From the NCBI GenBank assembly GCA_013002925.1, contig JABDLQ010000139.1, positions 1 through 10,651 on the forward strand: DNA of 10,651 bases, read 5' to 3'. Below are positions 1 through 6,194 of the stretch, one piece after another (positions within the stretch are counted from its first letter, which is position 1; each line of letters opens with the position of its first letter). The translations under genes were made by a program, and so were the position numbers. The notes below the pieces were generated by a model, which saw nothing but the letters and a program-made list of their open reading frames with translations, made no database searches and was not told the origin of the DNA. The DNA comes from Gammaproteobacteria bacterium. GTDB taxonomy: Bacteria; Pseudomonadota; Gammaproteobacteria; Steroidobacterales; SZUA-146.

Positions 1-127
1 CGGGGCCCGATCCCTGGGCGTGACCAACGCGTTCGGCCGGGTTGAAGGGGATTACCAGATTACGGTTGTCGGTGAAGTCCCTCTTGATACGGTCAAAATC
101 ATCGGCAATTCCTTCCGGCCAAAATAA
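1..127 (+). CDS. rseB: RseB/MucB sigma-E regulator, C-terminal end (partial)
   Basis: Only the last 41 codons are present, read from base 2 to the TAA at 125–127; the 5' part lies outside the window. The peptide contains GDYQITVVGEVPLDTV, which resembles the C-terminal end of the RseB/MucB C-terminal domain (Gly-Asp-Tyr-x-Val-Thr-Val-Val-Gly-Glu-Val-Pro in relatives). RseB is a periplasmic protein that binds the anti-sigma factor RseA and shields it from DegS cleavage, releasing it when it senses mislocalised lipoproteins or LPS. The directly following rseC supports the call, because rseA–rseB–rseC is the classical order. The gene presumably belongs to an rpoE–rseA–rseB–rseC operon whose start lies upstream. 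The identification rests on a short tail plus synteny. Confidence 0.85.
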   Translation, partial: GARSLGVTNAFGRVEGDYQITVVGEVPLDTVKIIGNSFRPK

Positions 128-138
128 TCATCGGCAAT
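97..138 (+). repeat. 13-bp direct repeat straddling the rseB stop codon
   Basis: AATCATCGGCAAT occurs at 97–109 inside the rseB coding end and again, identical, at 126–138 just after the rseB stop. A second similar pair flanks it in swapped order: CTTGATACGGTCAAA at about 83–97 and TTTGACACCGTCAAC at 145–159, with 11 of 15 matching. It looks like a decayed local duplication of the rseB 3' end. Chance has not been excluded. Confidence 0.5.
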
Positions 139-180
139 AGTGCGTTTGACACCGTCAACGCGAACAGGTGCAATGGCACG

Positions 181-621
181 ATGCTGATCGAATGCGCCCA
201 TATAACCGCCGTGCACGGCGACCAAATCACACTGGAATCCAGCCGCCCGGCAAATTGTGCACGCTGCGCCGCAGGTCAAGGCTGCGGTGGTGGTATTTTT
301 GCCCGCCTTGTGGCGTCACAAAAGTCGCAAATAACCGTGTCGGCAGGGCGCAATCATACGTGGCAACCCGGACAGCAAGTGCGGCTGCAGCTGCCTGCAA
401 ATGCCGTGCTTAAGGCGGCAGCGTTAGTCTATATATTACCGTTGGCGGGATTAATGCTGGGTGCGGCACTGGGCGCGGGTATCGGTACGTCAGACCAGGC
501 GGTAGCGGCCGGCAGTTTGCTTGGCCTGCTGGTTGCAGCGGCACTGGTGTGGCGTGTGGCACCCGGATTTCGCCGGGTATTGCTGCGGCCGGTCATTCTC
601 GCAGCGAACGGTAGCCAGTGA
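181..621 (+). CDS. rseC: RseC/MucC-family inner-membrane regulator
   Basis: A 146-residue protein of the RseC_MucC family (E. coli RseC is 159). The N-terminal cytoplasmic part carries the family's cysteine cluster, C26-x2-C29-x5-C35, followed by a Gly-rich turn (GCGGG). Two hydrophobic membrane segments follow at about residues 77–101 and 106–126, then a short basic tail. RseC is an inner-membrane protein that modulates sigma-E activity. In some bacteria it is linked to the Rsx/Rnf electron-transfer complex that reduces SoxR; the cysteines fit a redox or Fe–S role, though nothing here proves it. The ATG at 181 is the first start codon of any kind in this frame after stops at 73–75 and 85–87, so the start is well fixed. 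The ribosome site is weak (AGG at 166–168). The stop overlaps the next gene by four bases. Confidence 0.9.
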   Translation: MLIECAHITAVHGDQITLESSRPANCARCAAGQGCGGGIFARLVASQKSQITVSAGRNHTWQPGQQVRLQLPANAVLKAAALVYILPLAGLMLGAALGAGIGTSDQAVAAGSLLGLLVAAALVWRVAPGFRRVLLRPVILAANGSQ

Positions 622-881
622 GTCAGCCCGGGACAGTGGCACACCGCCTGGTCGTGTACAGCCGGCAGGGCTGCGAACTTTGCGAGGAAATGATTGCGGA
701 GCTGGATTTTGCACAGGATGTTCGACTACGGGAGTTTAGCGTCGTTGATATCGACAGTGATAGCCAACTTATTGAAAAATATGGATTAGATATTCCGGTG
801 CTTACCATTGACGGACAGGTGATATGCCGCCATCACCTGGATGCAGCCAAAATTCTGGCTGTCCTTGGCAAATCCGGATAA
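618..881 (+). CDS. Glutaredoxin-like thioredoxin-fold protein (DUF836 type)
   Basis: A small 87-residue protein with a thioredoxin/glutaredoxin fold pattern. It has a beta strand (LVVYS, residues 11–15), then the redox motif GCELC with Cys19 and Cys22, a helix, a strand (VVDIDSD, 42–48), and the cis-proline region DIPVLTIDG (58–66, Pro60) that follows the active site in this fold. It matches the 'glutaredoxin family/DUF836' proteins often found beside lepA in gammaproteobacteria. Its substrate is unknown; dithiol–disulfide exchange is the family inference. An extra Cys70 lies near the C-terminus. The start is GTG at 618, overlapping the rseC stop as GTGA, so translation is probably coupled to rseC. 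No good Shine–Dalgarno is visible, which fits coupling. Confidence 0.82.
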   Translation: MSQPGTVAHRLVVYSRQGCELCEEMIAELDFAQDVRLREFSVVDIDSDSQLIEKYGLDIPVLTIDGQVICRHHLDAAKILAVLGKSG

Positions 882-895
882 CCTGCGCCATGCGC

Positions 896-922
896 GGCGG
901 CAGCATATATAATGCAGCCGCC
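896..922 (+). promoter_or_regulatory. Strong inverted repeat (RNA hairpin) in the grx–lepA gap
   Basis: GGCGGC (896–901) pairs with GCCGCC (917–922), and inside it GCAT (903–906) pairs with ATGC (912–915). One A·A mismatch separates the two blocks and the loop is ATATA (907–911). The stem starts 14 bases after the grx stop and ends 28 bases before the lepA ATG. It is followed by CAATTTCTTTC, which is only weakly T-rich, so it is a poor intrinsic terminator. It could be an attenuator, an mRNA processing or stability element, or a partial terminator. A perfect TATAAT (908–913) falls in the loop and distal arm, but no recognisable −35 lies 16–18 bases upstream, so a promoter call is weak. Confidence 0.55.
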
Positions 923-950
923 CAATTTCTTTCACAGACCTGTTTAATTC

Positions 951-2744
951 ATGCGAAACATCCGCAACTTTTCCATTATCGCGCATATTGATCACGGTAA
1001 ATCGACTCTTGCAGATCGATTTATTCAGATTTGTGGTGGACTGGCGGAGCGCGAAATGTCCGAACAAGTGCTCGACAGCATGGACCTCGAACGCGAGCGT
1101 GGCATTACCATCAAGGCGCAAAGCGTATCCCTTCAGTTTCAATCTGAAGATGGCAACGAATACATGCTCAATTTTATTGACACGCCCGGACATGTCGATT
1201 TTTCCTATGAAGTTTCACGGTCGCTGGCCGCGTGTGAAGGAGCGTTGCTCGTCGTTGACGCGGCACAGGGGGTTGAAGCACAAAGCGTCGCTAACTGTTA
1301 CACCGCGGTCGAACAGGGTCTCGAAGTTTTACCGGTACTCAACAAGATTGATCTGCCGGCTGCGGATGTCGACAAAGTAGTCAACGAAATTGAGGAAATC
1401 ATCGGAATTGATGCCCGGGATGCGTTACACGTCAGCGCAAAAACGGGTTTGGGCTGCAAACAACTGCTCGAAGAAATCGTCAAAACGATTCCACCTCCGG
1501 GCGGCGATCCGCAAGAGCCTTTGCAGGCGCTGATCATTGACTCCTGGTTTGATAACTATGTCGGCGTGGTGTCACTTGTGCGGGTGGTCAATGGCTGTCT
1601 GTCCAAAGGCGCTAAATTTCGGGTGATGTCGACGGGGCGCAGCTACCAGGCCGATCGCGTTGGCATCTTCAGCCCAAAGATGGTTGATCGTCCGCAGATA
1701 AACTGTGGTGAAGTCGGGTTTTTGATTTCCAGTATCAAGGAGGTCAATGGTGCTCCCGTGGGCGATACCATCACAGATGACAAGCGACCGGCGGCGGCAC
1801 CCTTGCCGGGATTTGAACAAGTCAGACCCCGGGTTTTTGCCGGGGTTTTTCCGATTAACACAGATGACTACGCAAACTTCAGAGACGCCCTTGAAAAACT
1901 ATGCCTCAACGATGCGTCGCTGTTTTACGAACCTGAGACATCAGCGGCGCTGGGTCTTGGGTTTCGCTGCGGTTTTCTTGGCATGCTGCACATGGAAATC
2001 GTGCAGGAGCGGCTTGAACGCGAATACGATCTTGAATTGATTACAACTGCGCCAACGGTAGTTTACGAAGTACTGAAGACTGATGGATCCGTCGTGCAAA
2101 TTGACAACCCGGCCGATCTGCCACCCAGTAACTACGTCGAGGAAATTCGCGAGCCGATAATCATCGCCAACATTTTGCTCCCGAACGAATTTGTGGGTGC
2201 AGTGATGAAGTTGTGCATAGAAAAGCGCGGCGTCCAGCGCAAACTTCAGTATCTTGGGAACCAGGTAAGCATGGAGTATGAACTGCCGCTTGCAGAAGTG
2301 GTGCTCGACTTTTTTGATCGCCTGAAATCTTCGAGCCGTGGGTTTGCATCGTTTGAATATACGCTGGATCGGTTTGAATGCGCCCCACTGGTGAGGTTGG
2401 ATGTGCTGATCAACGGGGATCGGGTCGACGCGCTGTCGGTTATCGTGCATCGGGAAAACGCGCGCTATCGTGGTCGTGAGCTGGTTGACCGTTTGCGCGA
2501 GATTATTCCACGGCAAATGTTTGATGTAGCGATTCAGGCGGCCATTGGAGCACAGATTATTTCACGTTCAACCGTAAAGGCGTTACGCAAGAACGTGACA
2601 GCAAAATGTTATGGCGGCGATATTACCCGCAAGAGAAAACTGCTGGAAAAGCAGAAGGCTGGCAAAAAGCGGATGAAGCAGGTGGGTTCGGTTGAAATTC
2701 CGCAGGAAGCGTTCCTCGCGGTGTTGAGAGCGGATAAGAAATAG
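951..2744 (+). CDS. lepA: Elongation factor 4 (LepA), back-translocating GTPase
   Basis: 597 residues (E. coli 599), nearly collinear with the family. The GTPase motifs are intact: P-loop AHIDHGKS (11–18), the switch I region GITIKAQS (51–58), DTPGH (77–81, with the catalytic His81) and NKID (131–134). EF-G-like domains II, III and V follow, then the LepA-specific C-terminal domain with CYGGDITRKRKLLEKQKAGK and the ending VEIPQEAFLAVL. LepA binds the ribosome at the membrane or in the cytosol, acts on stalled or mistranslocated ribosomes, and has been linked to 30S maturation and initiation. The ATG start gives the canonical N-terminus MRNIRNFSIIAHIDHGK. Shine–Dalgarno complementarity upstream is weak. 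The stop is one base before the lepB start, the classical lepA–lepB operon. A terminator-like hairpin lies inside the gene at 1826–1850. Confidence 0.98.
   Translation: MRNIRNFSIIAHIDHGKSTLADRFIQICGGLAEREMSEQVLDSMDLERERGITIKAQSVSLQFQSEDGNEYMLNFIDTPGHVDFSYEVSRSLAACEGALLVVDAAQGVEAQSVANCYTAVEQGLEVLPVLNKIDLPAADVDKVVNEIEEIIGIDARDALHVSAKTGLGCKQLLEEIVKTIPPPGGDPQEPLQALIIDSWFDNYVGVVSLVRVVNGCLSKGAKFRVMSTGRSYQADRVGIFSPKMVDRPQINCGEVGFLISSIKEVNGAPVGDTITDDKRPAAAPLPGFEQVRPRVFAGVFPINTDDYANFRDALEKLCLNDASLFYEPETSAALGLGFRCGFLGMLHMEIVQERLEREYDLELITTAPTVVYEVLKTDGSVVQIDNPADLPPSNYVEEIREPIIIANILLPNEFVGAVMKLCIEKRGVQRKLQYLGNQVSMEYELPLAEVVLDFFDRLKSSSRGFASFEYTLDRFECAPLVRLDVLINGDRVDALSVIVHRENARYRGRELVDRLREIIPRQMFDVAIQAAIGAQIISRSTVKALRKNVTAKCYGGDITRKRKLLEKQKAGKKRMKQVGSVEIPQEAFLAVLRADKK
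1826..1850 (+). other. Terminator-like hairpin inside the lepA coding sequence
   Basis: CCCCGG (1827–1832) pairs perfectly with CCGGGG (1840–1845) around a 7-base loop GTTTTTG. A1826 can pair with T1846, and a run of five T (1846–1850) follows. By sequence alone this has the form of a Rho-independent terminator on the coding strand. It lies at lepA codons 292–300 (R-P-R-V-F-A-G-V-F), a conserved protein segment. While ribosomes cover it, termination should be prevented. Confidence 0.4.
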
Positions 2745-2745
2745 G

Positions 2746-3492
2746 ATGGATTTTTCGCTGTTCCTGATCTTGTGTTGCGCAGCAGGTGGTGTGGCGTGGG
2801 GCGCCTGGCGATATTTTATTCGTGCCAGCGACACCGAAACAGAACCGGTCTGGGCAGAACTCGGTCGCACGGTTGCACTGATATTTTTGTTTGTTTTAAT
2901 CGTCCGTTCATTCGTTATCGAACCTTATAAAATTCCGTCCGAGTCGATGTTGCCGACTTTGCAAAATGGCGATTTTATCTTTGTCACCAAATACAGTTAC
3001 GGTTTGCGTTTGCCGGTGCTCCATACGCAAATAGTTGCGACTGGCAAGCCACGCCGCGGTGACGTCGTGGTATTTCGCAAACCGGGTGATGAGAAGACCA
3101 ACTACATCAAGCGCGTGGTTGGCTTACCCGGTGACCGGCTGTCGTATCAGGGGCGGCAACTGCAAATCAATGGAGTGCCGGTTAAAGTACGCTTTGTTCC
3201 TGATGGTGCTCATCAATATGGTGCGGTCGTTGATTTTGGTGTTGAGACACTGGGTGACGTTGAGCACAAAATATTGCACCACAAGAAGCCATTGGCAGGT
3301 ACAATCCAATGGTTTGAGGAAACCGTACCGAGCGGCCATTATTTTATGATGGGAGACAATCGTGACGATAGTCAGGATAGTCGGTACAAAGAAAAAGTCG
3401 GGTTTGTGCCCGGGGAAAACCTGGTCGGCAAGGCTGCGCGCATCTGGATGAATTCCGGAAATTGGAGCCGCATCGGCGATCGTGTTCAGTAA
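2746..3492 (+). CDS. lepB: Signal peptidase I
   Basis: 248 residues, S26 family membrane serine peptidase that removes signal peptides from secreted proteins at the periplasmic face of the inner membrane. Two hydrophobic segments lie at about 4–25 and 42–59. Box B is IPSESMLPTL with nucleophile Ser67. Box C/D is YIKRVVGLPGD with general base Lys122. Box E is GDNRDDSQDSRY (203–214). The spacing fits the Ser/Lys dyad of E. coli LepB (Ser90/Lys145). The protein is shorter than the 324-residue E. coli enzyme, as in many non-enteric proteobacteria, and all catalytic boxes are present. The start is one base after the lepA stop, with only a poor ribosome site, so coupling to lepA is likely. Confidence 0.97.
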   Translation: MDFSLFLILCCAAGGVAWGAWRYFIRASDTETEPVWAELGRTVALIFLFVLIVRSFVIEPYKIPSESMLPTLQNGDFIFVTKYSYGLRLPVLHTQIVATGKPRRGDVVVFRKPGDEKTNYIKRVVGLPGDRLSYQGRQLQINGVPVKVRFVPDGAHQYGAVVDFGVETLGDVEHKILHHKKPLAGTIQWFEETVPSGHYFMMGDNRDDSQDSRYKEKVGFVPGENLVGKAARIWMNSGNWSRIGDRVQ

Positions 3493-3507
3493 CTGAGGAG
3501 TTTTGCT

Positions 3508-3873
3508 ATGCATAATCAAAAAGGCATGACGATGATCGGCTGGGTTGTCGTTATCGCCATTATTCTGTTACTCGCCCTGGGCGGCTTACGGCTATTACCG
3601 GTTTATCTTGAGTATTTCAAAATTGATTCCGTGCTGCGTGACTTGTCTTTGCGCGACAACAGTGAGACCCGGGTGACGCCAAAGTCCATTAACGAGTATT
3701 TGCAGAAACGTTTCGACGTGGAAGGAATAAATGTTATCCAGCCAAGTGAAATATCTATAAAGCGTGAAGACAGCGTGTTTCTTGTCAAGGCCGACTACGA
3801 TCACGTTGTCGCGTTTATCGGAAATGTCAATTTTCTGGTTGAATTTGAAAAGGAAGTTAAGGTAGCGCGTTGA
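3508..3873 (+). CDS. DUF4845 single-pass membrane protein
   Basis: A 121-residue protein of unknown function. A short basic start (MHNQKG) is followed by a single membrane segment, about residues 10–31, then a charged domain of about 90 residues that probably faces the periplasm. Its length, its topology and its place between lepB and rnc match the DUF4845 family of beta- and gammaproteobacteria. The N-terminus KGMTMIGWVVVIAIILLLAL resembles a type IV pilin-like leader: Gly then Met, followed by a hydrophobic helix. It lacks the usual Glu at mature position 5 (Gly11 here). A good Shine–Dalgarno, GAGGAG at 3495–3500, sits 7 bases before the ATG and is the best in the operon. The TGA stop overlaps the rnc TTG start. 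No enzymatic motif is visible. Confidence 0.85.
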   Translation: MHNQKGMTMIGWVVVIAIILLLALGGLRLLPVYLEYFKIDSVLRDLSLRDNSETRVTPKSINEYLQKRFDVEGINVIQPSEISIKREDSVFLVKADYDHVVAFIGNVNFLVEFEKEVKVAR

Positions 3874-4547
3874 CCCGGGAACCGCAGCGCCTGGCAGCAG
3901 CACTTGGGATAGAATTCAGCGATATTGAGTTGCTAAAAGCTGCCCTTACCCACCGTAGCGCTGCTTCCAAAAACAATGAGAGACTTGAGTTTTTGGGTGA
4001 TGCAGTGCTTGGGATGGTCATCGCTAAACGGCTATTTGACGCCCAACCTGACGCATCGGAAGGGCAGATGAGCAGACTGCGCGCAACGCTCGTACGCAGA
4101 AATACGCTGGCAGAAATTGCGCGGGAGTGGGACATAGGTGAATACGTGCATCTGGGTAGCGGTGAGCTAAAAAGCGGTGGTTATCGTCGCGCGTCGATAC
4201 TGGCAGATACGACAGAAGCGATTATCGGTGCGGTATATCTGGATCAGGGGATTGCAGCAGCGCAAGGCCTGGTCCGCACGCTTTTTGGTGAAAGGTGGTC
4301 GAACATCGGTGATCAGTCGGCCGAAAAAGACCCAAAAACCAGGTTGCAGGAGTGGTTGCAGTCACGTGGCCTGCCATTGCCTGATTACTCCGTCGTATCG
4401 GAACACGGACCACCCCACGCGCGTGAATTTGTTGTGCGCTGTGAAGTACAGTCCTGCGGTCATTTGGGCGATGGTCGCGGTCCGAGTCTGCGCGCTGCCG
4501 AACAGGCGGCGGCACAGACTGCACTAGAGGGACTGCTCGATGAATGA
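3870..4547 (+). CDS. rnc: Ribonuclease III
   Basis: 225 residues (E. coli 226). The endonuclease domain carries the signature ERLEFLGDAVLG, with Glu40 and Asp44, and the second acidic pair Asp113/Glu116 in LADTTEAIIGAVYLD. A double-stranded RNA-binding domain starts near residue 154 (DPKTRLQEWLQSRG) and ends with the Ala-rich helix AAEQAAAQTALEGLL. The enzyme is a Mg2+-dependent dsRNA endonuclease that processes rRNA precursors and many mRNAs. The start is TTG at 3870. A frame stop at 3858–3860 rules out anything upstream, and the first in-frame ATG would remove the catalytic helix. AAGG at 3859–3862 is a plausible ribosome site. The TTG overlaps the upstream TGA, and the 3' end overlaps era by 8 bases. 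Confidence 0.97.
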   Translation: MTREPQRLAAALGIEFSDIELLKAALTHRSAASKNNERLEFLGDAVLGMVIAKRLFDAQPDASEGQMSRLRATLVRRNTLAEIAREWDIGEYVHLGSGELKSGGYRRASILADTTEAIIGAVYLDQGIAAAQGLVRTLFGERWSNIGDQSAEKDPKTRLQEWLQSRGLPLPDYSVVSEHGPPHAREFVVRCEVQSCGHLGDGRGPSLRAAEQAAAQTALEGLLDE

Positions 4548-5439
4548 ACAGGCTTCACGTTGTGGTTTTGCAGCCATCGTGGGACGTCCCAATGTTGGTA
4601 AATCTACGTTACTCAATAAAATTCTTGGTCAGAAAATCAGTATTGTAACGCCCAAGCCACAAACCACACGGCATCGAATCATTGGCGTACATATAGCGCG
4701 GCAAACCCAAATCCTGTTTGTTGATACCCCGGGAATCCAGATCCAGAGTCGCCGCGCCATCGACAGCGTCATGAACCGGAATGCCCAGCAGTCGATCGCA
4801 GACGCGGATGTGCTGCTGTTTGTAACTGAGTACGGAAAGTGGAAAGATGGTGACGAACACGTGCTGAACATGCTCAGGCAGTCAAATCAGCCGGTCATTG
4901 CAGTGTTGAATAAGTGTGATACTGCGGCCAGTAAAGTGGCTTTACTACCTCACCTGCAGGCCTTGTCGGAGCGCCATGATTTTCTGGCTTTATTTCCGGC
5001 ATCGGCCAAAAGTGGTGAAAACCTCAACCAGTTGATCGATTATATTGCTGATTATTTGCCGGTGGGTCCATGGTTATTTCCAGCCGATGCGGAGACGGAC
5101 AAGGATAGTAAATTTCGATGTGCAGAAATTATTCGCGAAAAACTGATGATGGAGCTGCAGGAAGAAATCCCCTATGGGCTCACGGTAGAAATCGAATCGT
5201 GGGAGGATGATTCTGGACGTGTTGCTGTGGCAGCGATAATCTGGTGCGAAAAAGAGAGCCAAAAACCCATCATAATCGGCAAACAGGGTGAACGATTGAA
5301 ACGTGTGGGTACTGCAGCGCGCAAAGAGGTGAAGCGAATGTTGGGCTTGCCGGTGCACCTGCAGTTGTGGGCAAAAACGCGGCGTAACTGGGCGGACAGC
5401 ATGCAGTCTCTGCGCTCGCTTGGTTATGAGTCGACGTGA
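4540..5439 (+). CDS. era: Era GTPase, 30S ribosome assembly factor
   Basis: 299 residues (E. coli 301). The G-domain motifs are complete: GRPNVGKS (15–22), the switch region TPKPQTTRHR (37–46), DTPG (62–65), NKCD (124–127) and SAK (155–157). The C-terminal KH RNA-binding domain has EIIREKLM (196–203) leading in and IIIGKQGERLKRVG with its GxxG loop at 247–250. Era binds the 3' end of 16S rRNA during 30S maturation and links ribosome assembly to growth. The ATG at 4540 overlaps the rnc end by 8 bases and has GAGGGA about 7 bases upstream. Pairing with rnc is a long-conserved arrangement and makes functional sense, since RNase III trims the rRNA that Era then binds. Confidence 0.98.
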   Translation: MNEQASRCGFAAIVGRPNVGKSTLLNKILGQKISIVTPKPQTTRHRIIGVHIARQTQILFVDTPGIQIQSRRAIDSVMNRNAQQSIADADVLLFVTEYGKWKDGDEHVLNMLRQSNQPVIAVLNKCDTAASKVALLPHLQALSERHDFLALFPASAKSGENLNQLIDYIADYLPVGPWLFPADAETDKDSKFRCAEIIREKLMMELQEEIPYGLTVEIESWEDDSGRVAVAAIIWCEKESQKPIIIGKQGERLKRVGTAARKEVKRMLGLPVHLQLWAKTRRNWADSMQSLRSLGYEST

Positions 5440-6182
5440 GCGATCGTTTAACTGTAACTCTGGCGGATGGTTTCTTGCTGCATTCCAGGCCGTATCGGGA
5501 TTCCAGTGTCATCGCTGATTTTTTCACCGCAGAGCACGGCCGCATCGCGGTTGTTGCACGAGGTGCGCGACGCCCGAAGTCAAGAATACGCGGCCTGTTG
5601 CAACCTTTTCAGCCCCTGCTCGTATCGTGGATCAGCCGCGGTAGCCTGGGCACTCTGACGGGTCTGGAAATACGGCCAGCGCGGCGCCATAGTTTTGGCG
5701 ACCGTGTGTTGTCTGCTTATTATCTGAATGAACTGATCATGCGCGCTCTGCAACCTGGTGACAGTCAGCAAGATGTTTTTCGGCTGTATGAGAACTGCCT
5801 TAATGCAATAGCCACCGATCAACGGACGGCTGCGGTATTGCGCTGTTTTGAACGTGATCTGTTGCAGATGCTCGGTTATGGATTGCACCTTGCTGCAGAT
5901 AATGACGGCGTGCCAGTCGATGATGACAGCGTCTATCTGTTCGATATGCAGGAAGGCCCTCGCAGAGTGAGCGACGGCGCCGGCAGCTATTCCGGTGCCT
6001 CTCTCAATGCACTGGCTCAGGGGAGCTTTGAGAATCATTCACAGCTCAATGAGGCCAAGCGCCTGTTACGCGGAGCGATCGACTTTCATCTGGGTGACAA
6101 AAATTCGCGAGTACGTAAAGTGATGAATTCAATGAGTCATCGCAAACGTGGCTGGCGGTCCCCCTTAAAGTCAACGCCATGA
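5436..6182 (+). CDS. recO: DNA repair protein RecO
   Basis: 248 residues (E. coli 242). The N-terminal OB fold shows the family's opening, LADGFLLHSRPYRDSSVIADFFTAEHGRI, split here at residues 9–28 and 29–37, followed by ARGARRPKSRIRGLLQPFQP. The helical domain includes YYLNELIMRAL and RCFERDLLQMLGYG. The end HLGDK aligns with YLGGK of E. coli RecO. RecO works with RecF and RecR to load RecA on SSB-coated single-stranded DNA at gaps and anneals complementary strands. The start is GTG at 5436, overlapping the era TGA as GTGA. The C-terminal tail after HLGDK is about four residues longer than in E. coli and divergent. pdxJ, the usual next gene, is absent. Confidence 0.93.
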   Translation: MSDRLTVTLADGFLLHSRPYRDSSVIADFFTAEHGRIAVVARGARRPKSRIRGLLQPFQPLLVSWISRGSLGTLTGLEIRPARRHSFGDRVLSAYYLNELIMRALQPGDSQQDVFRLYENCLNAIATDQRTAAVLRCFERDLLQMLGYGLHLAADNDGVPVDDDSVYLFDMQEGPRRVSDGAGSYSGASLNALAQGSFENHSQLNEAKRLLRGAIDFHLGDKNSRVRKVMNSMSHRKRGWRSPLKSTP

Positions 6183-6190
6183 GACAGTAA
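6179..6190 (+). other. Minimal ATG–AGA–CAG–TAA reading frame over the recO stop
   Basis: An ATG at 6179–6181 overlaps the recO TGA (6180–6182) as ATGA and is closed after two more codons by TAA at 6188–6190. The acpS GTG follows four bases later. It could be chance, a reinitiation relay from recO to acpS, or the fossil start of a lost pdxJ, which in other genomes begins at or near the recO stop. No peptide function is implied. Confidence 0.25.
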
Positions 6191-6194
6191 CGCG

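Noticed and set aside
146..174. Consensus −35 TTGACA with TGCAAT 17 bases on, ahead of rseC
   Set aside because: The −10 matches only 4 of 6, and the predicted start of transcription would fall at about the rseC ATG itself, leaving no leader. rseC is more simply read from the rseB transcript.
1941..2516. 191-codon open frame on the minus strand within lepA
   Set aside because: It lies wholly inside the intact, well-conserved lepA coding region, and its translation shows no recognisable domain. It is a shadow of the real frame.
5580..6038. 152-codon open frame on the minus strand within recO
   Set aside because: It overlaps conserved RecO motifs completely and its translation shows no family features.
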